In this document: one piece after another, positions 11,114-21,178 of the stretch | Layout: each line of letters starts with the position of its first letter | How positions within the stretch are numbered: position 1 is the stretch's first letter | Origin: Candidatus Rokuibacteriota bacterium | GTDB lineage: Bacteria > Methylomirabilota > Methylomirabilia > Rokubacteriales > CSP1-6 | DNA: 64,000 nucleotides | Assembly (NCBI GenBank): GCA_003220345.1 | Contig: QHSC01000087.1 | Location: forward strand, 76,497-140,496 | Reading direction: 5' to 3' | Notes under the pieces: model-generated | The model's database searches: none | What the model saw: only the letters and a program-made list of their open reading frames with translations | What the model was told of the DNA's origin: nothing | Made by a program: the position numbers and the translations under genes

Positions 11114-11946
11114 CTACAGCAGCCCCGCCGAGGCGAGGCACTCCTTGATGTCTTCGATGGCATCGCCGTCCGGCGTCCCGAGGGGCGCCCGGCACGGCCC
11201 GCCATAGAAGCCCTGCAGGTCCAGGGCGGCCTTGAGCCCGCCGATGCCGAATCGTCCGGCCACTCCCCGGTCCGCGAGCATCATGCGCGCGGCGATGGCC
11301 TTGGCCTCTTCCCATCGCCCATCGCGCGCGAGCCCGTACACCTCGCACAGCTCGCGGCCGGCGATAGCGCCGAGGGCGAGGACGCCGCCCGAGGCTCCGA
11401 TGGGCAGCGCGGGCAGCAGCGCCGCCGCCGAGCCCACGAGCACGTGGAAAGTCTTCGGCGTCAGGTGGATGGGTGCTCGGCGATGCGCGCGACGGTGTCG
11501 GGCTCGAGATTGATCCCGGTGTTGAGCGGGAAGTTGTAGAGCATGACGGGGATGGGCGAGGCCTCGGCCACCGCGACGTAATGGCGCACCTGCGCTCCCG
11601 CCTGGGCGAAGCCCTTGGTGAAGTAGTGCGGGGTGATCACGATGGCCGCGTCCGCCCCGATCTCCGCCGCGCGCTTCGTCTGGCGAATCGTGTGAAGCGT
11701 GGAGTTCGCGCCCGTCCCGGCCAGGAAGGCCTTGCCGCGAGGGATCGCCTCGCGGGCGGCCACGAGCACGGCGTCGCGCTCGGCCTCCGAGAGCATGGGA
11801 AACTCGCCCGTGGAGCCCAGCACGACGTAGCCCGCGAGGTCCGTGGCGTTCCACTTGGCCAGGTTCGCCTTGAGCCGATCCGTGGCGACCTGGTCGCCGC
11901 GGAAGGGCGTGGGCACGGGGACGTACACGCCGTGGAAGTCACGCAC
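11114..11946 (-). pseudogene. DapA/4-hydroxy-2-oxoglutarate aldolase-family protein with internal out-of-frame loss that removes the Schiff-base Lys segment
   Basis: Frame 1 (11946 to ~11466): VRDFHGVYVPVPTPFRGD...YNFPLNTGINLEPDTVARIAEHPST*. Frame 2 from the same point: IHLTPKTFHVLVGSAAALLPALPIGASGG...[26 protein letters not shown]... The expected NIVGxKDSxG block is absent. Confidence 0.75.
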
Positions 11947-14746
11947 GGGGGCGGCTCCTTGACGCGCGACCGGACGTGTGTCCTTCCGCGCGTCGCGGTT
12001 GCTTGATCTGGGCATGCGCGGACGCGAGCCAGGCGATGGGCACCATGTAGGGAGAGCAGGAGACGTAGTCCATGCCCACGTCATGGCAGAACTCGACGGA
12101 GGACGGCTCGCCTCCGTGCTCTCCGCAGATGCCCACCTTGAGCTTGGGCACAGTCTTGCGGCCGCGCTCGATGCCGATCCTGATCATCTCCCCTACCCCT
12201 TCCTGGTCCAGCACGGCGAAGGGATCGCTGGGGAGCAGCTTGTGCTCCAGGTAGAAGGGCAGGAACTTGCCGATGTCGTCGCGGCTGTAGCCGAAGGTCA
12301 TCTGGGTCAGATCGTTGGTGCCGAAGGAGAAGAACTCGGCGTGCTGGGCGAGCTCGTCCGCGATCAAGGCCGCCCGCGGCACCTCGATCATGGTGCCGAC
12401 CGAATGACCGACCTTGACGCCCATGTCGCTCACCGTCTGCCGGGCGACGCGCTCCGTCATCTCGCGCGTGAGCTTCATCTCCTCGACGGTGCCCGTGAGC
12501 GGGATCATGATCTCGGGAGGCTCGACCCGCACGCCCCGCTTCGCCACCTCGCAAGCCGCTTCCATGATCGCGCGCACCTGCATCTCGTAGATCTCGGGGA
12601 AGGTGATGCCGAGCCGGCAGCCCCGGTGGCCGAGCATGGGGTTGGCCTCCTGGAGAGCCTCGATGCGCGCCCGGATGGCGCCTAGCTCCTGGTGCCGGGC
12701 CGGGTTGATGCCGAGGGCGTCGAGCCGCGTGTACTCCTCGAGCACTTCCTTGTACTTGGGAAGGAACTCGTGGAGGGGCGGGTCGAGAAGCCGTATGGTC
12801 ACAGGAAAGCCGTGCATGGCCGTGAAGATGCCGATGAAGTCCTCGCGCTGGAAGGGCAGGAGACTGTCCACGGCCTTGCGGCGGGCCTGCTCGTCACGGG
12901 ACATGATCATCTCGCGGACGATCGCGATGCGGTCCGCCTTGAAGAACATGTGCTCCGTGCGCACGAGGCCGATGCCGACCGCCTTGAATTCCCGGGCCTT
13001 GGCGGCGTCCTCCGGAGTGTCGGCGTTGGCGCGCACCTTCGTCGTGCTGACCTTGCCTGCCCATTCGAGGACCTTCTCGAACTCCGGGGAGAGCGTCGGG
13101 TCCACGAGGGGCAAGGCGCCCATGACCACCTCGCCCGTCGCGCCGTTCAGGGTCACCACCTGCCCCTCGCGCACCACCGTCCGTCCCGCGCGGAAGAGCC
13201 GGCTCTCCTCGTCCACCACCACGTCGCCCGCGCCCACCACGCAGCTCTTGCCCCAGCCGCGCGCCACGACGGCCGCGTGAGAGGTGAGCCCGCCGCGCGA
13301 GGTCAGCACTCCCTGGGCGGCGTGCATGCCCGCCACGTCTTCGGGGGACGTCTCCGCGCGCACGAGGATCACCTGCTCCTCGCGCAGCGCCATCTCCACC
13401 GCCTTCTCGGGATCGAAGACGACCTTGCCGACGGCCGCCGCCGGGGTGGCGGCCAACCCCTGAGCGATGGCCGTGTACTTGGCCTTGGGGTCCACCGTCT
13501 TCACCAGGAGCTGGTTGAGCGAGGAGGGCTCGACGCGAAGGAGGGCCGTGTGGATGGACTTCTCTCGTCGTTCCGACGACTCTTTTATCCGGCGATCGTC
13601 GAACAATCCTTCCTTCAGCATCTCCACCGCGATGCGCACGGCGGCGCCGGCCGTCCGCTTGCCCGAGCGCGTCTGCAAGATGAAGAGCCGGCCTTCCTGC
13701 ACCGTGAACTCGATGTCCTGCATGTCGCGGTAGTGGCGCTCGAGCCGGTCCTTGATGGCCACGAGCTCGTCGTAGACCTTGGGCATGCTCTCCTTGAGGG
13801 CGGCGATGGGCTGCGGCGTGCGGATGCCCGCCACCACGTCTTCGCCCTGAGCGTTGACGAGGAACTCTCCGAAGAACCGCCGCTCGCCGCTCGACGGGTC
13901 GCGCGTGAAGCACACCCCCGTGCCCGACGTCTCGCCGAGGTTGCCGAAGACCATGGCCATCACCGTCACCGCGGTGCCCCAGTCGTCGGGGAGCCGGTGG
14001 ATGCGCCGGTAGTCGACGGCCTTCTTGGCGAACCACGAGTCGAAGACCGCAGACACGGCCAGCCGGAGCTGCTCGACGGGATCCTGCGGGAAGGCCTTGC
14101 CCGTGCGGGCCTGGACGAGCCGCTTGAACTCCGCCACGAGGGCCTTGAGCGGCTCGCGCTGCAGGTCGGCGTCGGACCGGGCCCCCGCCTGGGCCTTGGC
14201 TCGATCGAGAAGCTCGTCGAAGGCGTGGCGGTCGATGCCGAGGACCACGTCACCGAAGATGGTGATGAAGCGGCGATAGCAGTCCCAGGCGAAGCGCTCG
14301 TTCTTGGTCCAGCGCGCGAGCCCCAGCACCGTCCGGTCGTTGAGACCGAGGTTGAGGACGGTGTCCATCATGCCCGGCATGGAGGCGCGGGCCCCCGAGC
14401 GCACGGAGACGAGGAGGGGCCGCGCGGGGTCTCCGAGCTTGAGGCCGACGGCGGCCTCCAGGCGAGCGAGCGCCGCGAGCACCTGCTCCCAGAGCCCCGC
14501 CGGGTGCTTGCGTCCCCCCGCCGAGTACGCCGCCCAGGCCTCGGTCGTGATCGTGAAGCCGGGCGGCACCGTGACGCCCAGGTTCGTCATCTCCGCCAGC
14601 TCGCAGCCTTTACCGCCGAGCAGATGTCGCAGCGCGCTCGACCCCTCCGCCTTCCCGTTGGCGAAGGCGTACACGTACTTGTGTCGGCGAGCACCGCTGC
14701 TCGGAGACGCCGTCCGCGCGCCCTTGCGTACCCTGGCGTGTGCCAT
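11939..14746 (-). CDS. ppdK: Pyruvate, phosphate dikinase
   Basis: KYVYAFANGKAEG...LLGGKGCELAEMTNLGVTVPPGFTITTEA..., GGLTSHAAVVARGWGKSCVVG, FGTNDLTQMTFGYSRDD; 935 aa. Confidence 0.96.
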   Translation of the reverse strand: MAHARVRKGARTASPSSGARRHKYVYAFANGKAEGSSALRHLLGGKGCELAEMTNLGVTVPPGFTITTEAWAAYSAGGRKHPAGLWEQVLAALARLEAAVGLKLGDPARPLLVSVRSGARASMPGMMDTVLNLGLNDRTVLGLARWTKNERFAWDCYRRFITIFGDVVLGIDRHAFDELLDRAKAQAGARSDADLQREPLKALVAEFKRLVQARTGKAFPQDPVEQLRLAVSAVFDSWFAKKAVDYRRIHRLPDDWGTAVTVMAMVFGNLGETSGTGVCFTRDPSSGERRFFGEFLVNAQGEDVVAGIRTPQPIAALKESMPKVYDELVAIKDRLERHYRDMQDIEFTVQEGRLFILQTRSGKRTAGAAVRIAVEMLKEGLFDDRRIKESSERREKSIHTALLRVEPSSLNQLLVKTVDPKAKYTAIAQGLAATPAAAVGKVVFDPEKAVEMALREEQVILVRAETSPEDVAGMHAAQGVLTSRGGLTSHAAVVARGWGKSCVVGAGDVVVDEESRLFRAGRTVVREGQVVTLNGATGEVVMGALPLVDPTLSPEFEKVLEWAGKVSTTKVRANADTPEDAAKAREFKAVGIGLVRTEHMFFKADRIAIVREMIMSRDEQARRKAVDSLLPFQREDFIGIFTAMHGFPVTIRLLDPPLHEFLPKYKEVLEEYTRLDALGINPARHQELGAIRARIEALQEANPMLGHRGCRLGITFPEIYEMQVRAIMEAACEVAKRGVRVEPPEIMIPLTGTVEEMKLTREMTERVARQTVSDMGVKVGHSVGTMIEVPRAALIADELAQHAEFFSFGTNDLTQMTFGYSRDDIGKFLPFYLEHKLLPSDPFAVLDQEGVGEMIRIGIERGRKTVPKLKVGICGEHGGEPSSVEFCHDVGMDYVSCSPYMVPIAWLASAHAQIKQPRRAEGHTSGRASRSRPRA

Positions 14747-14781
14747 TTCCTCGACCCCCTCGGTCGGGCGGCCCGGTCTGC

Positions 14782-14814
14782 AGAGAAAGAAAGGCAGGCC
14801 CCGAAGAGGCCTGC
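14782..14814 (-). terminator. Rho-independent terminator between the GntR gene and ppdK
   Basis: Minus strand: GCAGGCC-TCTTCGG-GGCCTGC followed by CTTTCTTTCTCTG. Confidence 0.7.
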
Positions 14815-14877
14815 GTTATCCGGTGATGGTATGCGACGGCAAGCCCGATGTCAACAAATATGTTGCGTGACAGGCAC

Positions 14878-15627
14878 TTACGAGACTTTGCGCGGCCCCT
14901 TGCTCCGCGCCTTGACGGGACGAGCGCGCGTGAAGCTCTCGCTTCCGGTGACAAGTTTCTCGACAGCCTCCAGATGGGTGCGCATCGCTCGATACGCCCC
15001 CGCTTCGTCTCCGCGACGTATTGCCCGGAGCATGCGCCGGTGGTCGTGATGCGAACGCGTGGGACGGCCGGGCGTGAGCAAGCTTTCCTCGCGACTCTGG
15101 GAGAGTAGATCCAGCAACGCATTGACGATTCGGACGATGGCGCGGTTGTGTGCGGCCTCGGCGATGGCGGCGTGCAGGGCCGAGTCCTGCGCCATTCCCG
15201 TCCGCCCCTGGGCGACCTCGCGCGCCTGCTCTTCGAGGATGCGCTCCATCTCGCCCACCTCTTCGCGGGAGGCCCGCCGCGCGGCCAGCGCGGCGATGGC
15301 CGGCTCGAGGATGCGACGCGCCTCGAAGAGCTCCCCCACCGCTTCGCGATGCGGGAGAATGACGAGGGCGAGCGGCTCGATCAGCGCCTCCACCGAGACG
15401 TCACGCACGAAGGCGCCCTCGCCCGCCCGGATCTCGATGAGGCCGCGGCTCTGCAACGAGCGCAAGGCCTCGCGCACCGAGGTGCGGCTGACGCGGAATC
15501 GCTCGGCGAGCTCGCGCTCCGGGGGAAGGCGATCGCCCGAGTTCAGGCGGCCGTCGGCGATCAGCGCCTTGACCTGGCGAACGATGTCCTCGTAGATCCG
15601 GATGGACTTGACGGGCTCGAGCTCCAT
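14878..15627 (-). CDS. FadR/GntR-family transcriptional regulator (FCD)
   Basis: IYEDIVRQVKALIADGRLNSGDRLPPERELAERFRVSRTSVREALRSLQSRGLIEIRAGEGAFV. Confidence 0.92.
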   Translation of the reverse strand: MELEPVKSIRIYEDIVRQVKALIADGRLNSGDRLPPERELAERFRVSRTSVREALRSLQSRGLIEIRAGEGAFVRDVSVEALIEPLALVILPHREAVGELFEARRILEPAIAALAARRASREEVGEMERILEEQAREVAQGRTGMAQDSALHAAIAEAAHNRAIVRIVNALLDLLSQSREESLLTPGRPTRSHHDHRRMLRAIRRGDEAGAYRAMRTHLEAVEKLVTGSESFTRARPVKARSKGPRKVS

Positions 15628-16328
15628 CAGGTGCCTTCCCTTCTCCGGGCGTGGGCAGGCGCGGACCTCGCCCGCCACCAGCCGAGCGCCGTCACCGCCG
15701 CCGCGAGCACGATGGACAGCCAGATGTCGGCGGCGGCCGCGCCGATCCCGAGCGAGCGCCGGACCATGGGGTCGTCCGTGATCATCTCGCCCGCGACATA
15801 TCCCAGCACGCCCCCTCCGAGCCAGATGATCCATTCGTGGCGGGCCATCAGACGGGCCAGAAAGCCGCTCCCCCAGACCACCAGCGGCAGGGAGAGGGCG
15901 ATCCCGAAAACGACGAGGACCATGTCTCCCCTGGCCGCGGCCGCCACCCCCAGCACATTGTCGAGGCTCATGGTCACGTCCGCCACCACGATGATCCAGA
16001 TCGCCTCCCTGAGGGACGTGCCGTGTCGAGTCCCCGCATGATCCATGTGACCTGGGCGAACGAGCCGGACGGCGATCCAGATCAGGGCCAGCCCGCCGAC
16101 CAGCTGGAGAAGCGGAATGCGCAGGAGAAAGCTCACCACCGCGATGAAGATGACGCGGAGGCCCACGGCCCCGAGGGTGCCCCAGAGGCGGCCGACGAGC
16201 TGCTGGCGCGCCGGCAGGTCCCGCACCGCGAGGGCGATCACGAGCGCGTTGTCTCCGGCCAGGGAGATGTCGATGAGCACGATGCCGAGGAGACGCGCCC
16301 AGAATTCCGGATCCAGGAGAAAGCTCAT
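15627..16328 (-). CDS. TerC-family integral membrane protein (copy 1)
   Basis: MSFLLDPEFWARLLGIVLIDISLAGDNALVIALAVRDLP..., VADVTMSLDNVLGVAAAARG. Confidence 0.9.
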   Translation of the reverse strand: MSFLLDPEFWARLLGIVLIDISLAGDNALVIALAVRDLPARQQLVGRLWGTLGAVGLRVIFIAVVSFLLRIPLLQLVGGLALIWIAVRLVRPGHMDHAGTRHGTSLREAIWIIVVADVTMSLDNVLGVAAAARGDMVLVVFGIALSLPLVVWGSGFLARLMARHEWIIWLGGGVLGYVAGEMITDDPMVRRSLGIGAAAADIWLSIVLAAAVTALGWWRARSAPAHARRREGT

Positions 16329-17005
16329 GCCCGCTTCTGGGAGAGCCGCCACCCGATGGCGGTGAGGGTACCGGCCATGGCGATGGCCACGGGCAGCTTG
16401 AGGCCAGCGTCCAGGCCTTGGCCCAGCGCTCGGAGCACCACGGGGTCGTCCAGCAACATCTCCCCCGCGACAAAGCCCAGGACTCCGCCGCCCACCCAGA
16501 TGATGGCGGGATAGCGATTCATGAGCGTGGCGAGGACGCTGCTGCCCACGATGACGATGGGCACGGACATCGCGATGCCGATGCCCACGAGCATCATGTC
16601 TCCCCGCGCGGCCCCCGCGATGGCCAGCACGTTGTCGAGGCTCATGGTCACGTCGGCCACGAGAATGAGCCACACGGCATGCCAGAACGATCGGCCGTGG
16701 CGGCCCGTCTCCGGCTCCCCTCCCTCGGGCTGGACGAGCTTGTAGGCGATCCACAGGAGCACGAGGGCGCCCGCCGCTCTGAGAAAGGCCAGCTCGAGGA
16801 GCCGGCTCACGATTCCCACGAAGGCCAGGCGGAGCACGACGGCGCCCAAAGTGCCCCAGATCTGCCCGAGGACGCGCTGGCGCTTCGGCAGGGAACGCAC
16901 GGCCAGCGCGATGAGGACGGCGTTGTCACCGGAGAGGAGGAGGTTGAGGAATCCAATCTCGAGCAGACGGATCCAGAATCCCGGATCGGAAACGAAATGC
17001 ATCAC
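16325..17005 (-). CDS. TerC-family integral membrane protein (copy 2)
   Basis: MMHFVSDPGFWIRLLEIGFLNLLLSGDNAVLIALAVRSLPKRQR..., VADVTMSLDNVLAIAGAARG; overlaps copy 1 start. Confidence 0.9.
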   Translation of the reverse strand: MMHFVSDPGFWIRLLEIGFLNLLLSGDNAVLIALAVRSLPKRQRVLGQIWGTLGAVVLRLAFVGIVSRLLELAFLRAAGALVLLWIAYKLVQPEGGEPETGRHGRSFWHAVWLILVADVTMSLDNVLAIAGAARGDMMLVGIGIAMSVPIVIVGSSVLATLMNRYPAIIWVGGGVLGFVAGEMLLDDPVVLRALGQGLDAGLKLPVAIAMAGTLTAIGWRLSQKRA

Positions 17006-17018
17006 CTGATCGAGCCGG

Positions 17019-18539
17019 TCAAGTCTCCCGGGGCTTGACGGCGGCCACCGGGGCTCCCCGGAGCCGGCGCACCCAGGGCGTGATCGCCGGCAGGGCGAAG
17101 AAGAAGAGCGCCACGGCGGTGATGGCCCCGGAGATGGGACGCTCGAGGAAGATCAGGAGCGAGCCGTGCGACATGATCAGGCTCTGGCGCAACGCATTCT
17201 CGGCCAGATCGCCCAGGACGAGGGCCAGCACGAGCGGCGCCAGGGGATAGTCGAGCTTCTTGAAGGCATAACCGACCACGCCGAAGATGAGCATATACCA
17301 GATGTCGATCATGCGACCGTTCACGGAATAGGCGCCCACGGCGCAGACAGAGACGATGAGGGGCGTGAGAATGGCAAAGGGGACGCGCAGGATGGCCGCG
17401 AAGAGGGGGACGAAGGCGAGGACCATGGCCACGCCGATGACGTTTCCCGTGTACATGCTGGCGATGAGGCCCCACACGAATTCCGGCTTCTCCTTGAAGA
17501 GCATGGGCCCGGGCTGGAGTCCCCAGATGATGAGCCCGCCCAGCATGACCGCCGCCGTGGGCGAGCCGGGAATGCCGAGGGTGATCATGGGCAGGAGCGA
17601 GGCGCCGCCCGCCGCGTGCGCGGCCGTCTCGGGCGCCACCACGCCTTCGATGTCGCCCTGGCCGAAGCGCTCGGGGTTCCGCGCGAAGCGCTTGGCGAAC
17701 GAGTAGCTCATGAAGGAGGCGGGAGTCGCCCCGCCCGGCTTGAAGCCCATCCAGAAGCCGATGAAGCAGCTGCGCAGGAAGGTCCGCCAGTAGCGCGGGA
17801 GAGTCCGCCACGTCTCCAGCACGACGCGCGGGCTCATCTTGGCGGAGGCGCCCTTGAAGGACAGACCCTCCTCCATGGTCAGCAGGATCTCGCCGATGCC
17901 GAAGAGACCGATCACGGCCACGATGAAATCGAACCCTTTCATGAGGTCGGTGAAGCCGAAGGTCAGCCGCAGGGCTCCCGTCACGATGTCCAGCCCGACC
18001 GCGGCCATGATGAAGCCGATGAGGATGGACACGAGCGACTTCATGGGATTCCCGCCTCCCAGCCCCACGAAAGACGAGAAGGTCAGGAGCTGGATGGCGA
18101 AGAACTCCGGCGGACCGAACTTGAGCGCCACCTCGGCGAGAAGGGGCGCGAAGAGCGTGATGAGGACCACGGAGAAGAGGGCGCCCACGAACGACGAGGT
18201 GAAGGCCGCGGTGAGGGCCTGCCCTCCCTGTCCGTTCCGCGCCATGGGATAGCCGTCGAAGGTCGTGGCCACCGACCAGGGCTCGCCCGGGATATTGAAA
18301 AGGATCGAGGTGATGGCGCCGCCGAAGAGGGCGCCCCAGTACAGGCTCGTGAGCAGGATGATGGCGGAGGTCGGCTGCATCGAGAAGGTCAAGGGCAGCA
18401 GGATGGCTACGCCGTTGGCACCCCCCAGGCCGGGAAGGACCCCGATGATGGTGCCGAGGGCGACGCCGATGACGGCGAGAAAGAGGTTGTGCGGCTGCAG
18501 CGCAACCTGGAAGCCCAGGAAGAGGTTCTCGATGCCCAC
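17019..18539 (-). CDS. tctA: Tripartite tricarboxylate transporter, large permease TctA
   Basis: MGIENLFLGFQVALQPHNLFLAVIGVALGTIIGVLPGLGGANGVAILLPLTFSM... Confidence 0.95.
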   Translation of the reverse strand: MGIENLFLGFQVALQPHNLFLAVIGVALGTIIGVLPGLGGANGVAILLPLTFSMQPTSAIILLTSLYWGALFGGAITSILFNIPGEPWSVATTFDGYPMARNGQGGQALTAAFTSSFVGALFSVVLITLFAPLLAEVALKFGPPEFFAIQLLTFSSFVGLGGGNPMKSLVSILIGFIMAAVGLDIVTGALRLTFGFTDLMKGFDFIVAVIGLFGIGEILLTMEEGLSFKGASAKMSPRVVLETWRTLPRYWRTFLRSCFIGFWMGFKPGGATPASFMSYSFAKRFARNPERFGQGDIEGVVAPETAAHAAGGASLLPMITLGIPGSPTAAVMLGGLIIWGLQPGPMLFKEKPEFVWGLIASMYTGNVIGVAMVLAFVPLFAAILRVPFAILTPLIVSVCAVGAYSVNGRMIDIWYMLIFGVVGYAFKKLDYPLAPLVLALVLGDLAENALRQSLIMSHGSLLIFLERPISGAITAVALFFFALPAITPWVRRLRGAPVAAVKPRET

Positions 18540-18542
18540 GCG

Positions 18543-19004
18543 TCAGTAGCCGAAGTACGCCTCGAGAGGTCCCTTGGGCATGGGCACGAGGAACCAGATC
18601 TCGAAGACGTAGAAGGTCACGGCGGAGACGACGACGCTGACCACGGCCACGGACAGCCATGGAAACCGCCCGATCCACCGCATGTAGATGGCCATGTAGA
18701 GGGTGGTAGCAACGTAGAGGCCGAGCCAGGGCATGGACAGCACGTAGCCCGTGGCGGGGACCAGCACCTTCAAGACCGGCGTCATGGCCCCGGGCGGAAT
18801 GAAGGGCGTGCGGTCCGCTCGTCGGATGCCCTGGATGGTGATGACGAGGCAGGCCGCGATCAGGGCGAGGCCGAGCCAGAAGGGAAAGAAGCCACTCTTG
18901 GGTCCGTCGGTGCCCCACCCCACGCCCAGGCGAAGAGAATCCCAGATCACGAGCACCCCGCCCGCCATCAGCACCACTGCCGTGGTTAGGTCGGCTGCGC
19001 GCAT
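18543..19004 (-). CDS. tctB: Tripartite tricarboxylate transporter, small permease TctB
   Basis: MRAADLTTAVVLMAGGVLVIWDSLRLGVGWGTDGPKSGFFPFWLGLAL; between tctA and tctC. Confidence 0.88.
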   Translation of the reverse strand: MRAADLTTAVVLMAGGVLVIWDSLRLGVGWGTDGPKSGFFPFWLGLALIAACLVITIQGIRRADRTPFIPPGAMTPVLKVLVPATGYVLSMPWLGLYVATTLYMAIYMRWIGRFPWLSVAVVSVVVSAVTFYVFEIWFLVPMPKGPLEAYFGY

Positions 19005-19009
19005 GGTCG

Positions 19010-19993
19010 CTACTTCTTCAACAGCCCGCCTTTGGTCATCAGGTCGCGATGCACCTGCTCTTCTTGCTCGAGCCACTTCTTGAAGTCGTCTCCCACGAGC
19101 CAGGCGGGCTTGAGCGCGCCCTGCTGCATGTAGTCCTTGAACTCCGGAGTGTCGGCGACTTTCTTCAGGAGATCCTGGTACCAGGCCAGGGCTTCCTTGG
19201 GCATGTCAGGAGGCCCGAAGACTCCGCGGAGCATGAGGTAGGTGATATCCGTGCCGAGCGCTTCCTTGACCGTCGGAATGTCCTTCCACTCGGGCACCGG
19301 GATACGGGCGGCGTCGAAGACGGCGAGGGGCCGGACCCGGCCCGCCTTCCAGTGGCTGACGCACTCGATCGGATTGTTGACGGTGGAGTCCACGTGCTTT
19401 CCCACGAGGTTGACGCAGACCTCGCCGCCGCCCTTGAAAGGCACGTAGGTGAACTTCACCCCCTGCGCCTGCTCGAGCATGATGGTGATGATCTGGTCTT
19501 CCTGTGCCGAGCCCGTGCCGCCCATCTTCATGGTGCCGTTCTTGGCCTTGACGGCCGCGAGATACTCACGCGCCGTCTTGTACGGTGTCTCCGCGTTGAC
19601 CCAGAGGATGAACTCGTCGAGGGCGATGCGCGCCACCGGCGTCATGTCTTTCCAGCTGAAGGGAATGCCCGTGTGGAGCGGCGTGGTGAAGAGGTTCGAG
19701 AGGGTGATGACGATAGTGTGCGCGTCACCCTTCTTGCCCTGGACGTGCAGGAACCCCTCGGCGCCCGCGCCCCCGGATTTGTTCACGGCGATGATAGGGC
19801 GCGGAGTGAGCTTGTGCTTCTCGGCGATGCCCGCAATGAGGCGGGCCATCTGGTCCGCGCCGCCGCCCGTTCCCGCCGGGATCACGAACTCGATGGGCTT
19901 GGTGGGCTGCCAGGCGGCCGGCGCCGGGGTGGCCCACACAGTAAGGGCTCCGACCAGCATCGACCCGATCAGACGTCGCCGTTGACGTGTCAT
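19010..19993 (-). CDS. tctC: Tripartite tricarboxylate transporter, periplasmic receptor TctC
   Basis: AAWQPTKPIEFVIPAGTGGGADQMARLIAGI...; 327 aa with signal peptide. Confidence 0.93.
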   Translation of the reverse strand: MTRQRRRLIGSMLVGALTVWATPAPAAWQPTKPIEFVIPAGTGGGADQMARLIAGIAEKHKLTPRPIIAVNKSGGAGAEGFLHVQGKKGDAHTIVITLSNLFTTPLHTGIPFSWKDMTPVARIALDEFILWVNAETPYKTAREYLAAVKAKNGTMKMGGTGSAQEDQIITIMLEQAQGVKFTYVPFKGGGEVCVNLVGKHVDSTVNNPIECVSHWKAGRVRPLAVFDAARIPVPEWKDIPTVKEALGTDITYLMLRGVFGPPDMPKEALAWYQDLLKKVADTPEFKDYMQQGALKPAWLVGDDFKKWLEQEEQVHRDLMTKGGLLKK

Positions 19994-20100
19994 GTCCTAC
20001 CCTCCCAGGGAGTGCTCAGGCTCGATACCGATGCGGCCCGCTCACCGAGACATACGTCCGGACGGGACGGCGGGATGCGCAAGGACGACGTGGCAAACGG

Positions 20101-20140
20101 CGAGGGCCGGACGCGGCGCGCGGCCGCGGCCCGGCCCTCG
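20101..20140 (-). terminator. Long GC-rich inverted repeat downstream of the OOR-like beta gene (possible terminator)
   Basis: CGAGGGCCGG (20101-20110) and CCGGCCCTCG (20131-20140): perfect 10-bp arms. Confidence 0.45.
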
Positions 20141-20159
20141 ATGGATGAATCGCGGCGGG

Positions 20160-21167
20160 TTACTTGCCCGCCGCGGCCCTTCTGAACGGGATGACACCGG
20201 GAATCTCCCACTTGTCCCACATCTCGTCCACCTTGGACTGGAAGTACTCGAGATCCTCCTCGGTGAAGTGAGCAAAGCGGCCCTGCTTGAGCAGGTACTC
20301 TCGCACGGGCTTGCGCGGGCGGCCTTCCACGATGGCCTTGGTCTTGCCGTAGTGGCGCACCACGCCGTCCTCGACCTCGTAGAGCGGAAAGACACCGCAT
20401 TCCACCGCGAGCTCGCCCAGCTCGTGGCTGAGCATCGGGTCGTAGTCCCAACCCTTGGGGCACGGATCGAGCGAGTGTATGAACGTCGGCCCGCCGATGG
20501 AGAGGGCCTTGCGGACCTTGTTCATCATCTCGACGGCGTACGAGGCGTCGACGGTGGCGACGTAGCGGCACTCGGGGTGCCCAGCCGCCAGCATGCCCGC
20601 CATGTTCTTCTTCCAGCGCGTGTGGATGATCCGCTTCAACGTGCCCGGCGGGCTGAAGGTCGTATTGGCGCCGTACGGCGTCGAGCCCGAGAGCTGGATG
20701 TCCGTGTTGGCGTACGACTCGTTGTCGTACATCAGGATGAGCGAGTTGTACTCCTTGTGCGTCAGGGTCGCCGAGATGGCCCCGAGGCCCATGTCCGCCC
20801 CGCCCCCGTCGCCGCAGAAGGCGATGACGTTGATCGGCTCGGACTTCATCTTGCCCTTCTTCATGAGGGCCTTGAGACCCGCCGCCGTGCCGAGCGCGGC
20901 CGAGCCCGAGGAGCCGAGCTGGGTGTGCATCCACGGCACCACCCAGGGCGTCGTGTAGTACGTCGTGTTGGCGACGTACATGCACCCGGTCGCGCCCAGG
21001 ACTATGGTCCGCGGCCCCGCCGCCTTGACCATGAGCTTCATGACCAGGGCCGACTCGCAGCCCTGACAGGTGCGGTGACCAGAGGTGAAGTATTCCTCGA
21101 TGGTAACCTTCTTAACTCCACGGAACGGCTCTAGAATCTGCGTGGCGTTCGCGAATGCCTCAGCCAT
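20160..21167 (-). CDS. 2-oxoacid:ferredoxin oxidoreductase, beta subunit (TPP-binding; OOR-like)
   Basis: HRTCQGCESALVMKLMVKAAGPRTIVLGATGCMYVANTTYYTTPW..., IAFCGDGGGADMGLGAISATLTH. Confidence 0.88.
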   Translation of the reverse strand: MAEAFANATQILEPFRGVKKVTIEEYFTSGHRTCQGCESALVMKLMVKAAGPRTIVLGATGCMYVANTTYYTTPWVVPWMHTQLGSSGSAALGTAAGLKALMKKGKMKSEPINVIAFCGDGGGADMGLGAISATLTHKEYNSLILMYDNESYANTDIQLSGSTPYGANTTFSPPGTLKRIIHTRWKKNMAGMLAAGHPECRYVATVDASYAVEMMNKVRKALSIGGPTFIHSLDPCPKGWDYDPMLSHELGELAVECGVFPLYEVEDGVVRHYGKTKAIVEGRPRKPVREYLLKQGRFAHFTEEDLEYFQSKVDEMWDKWEIPGVIPFRRAAAGK

Positions 21168-21178
21168 GATCTCTCTCC

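Noticed and set aside
11465-11480. UGA ending the first half of the DapA/HOGA-like gene, considered as selenocysteine
   Set aside because: Homology resumes in a different frame and a segment is missing, so UGA readthrough cannot restore the protein.
17166-18989. 607-aa plus-strand ORF opposite tctA/tctB
   Set aside because: Antisense shadow ORF; same for 21767..24427, 12692..15049, 54874..57090 and 42098..44266.
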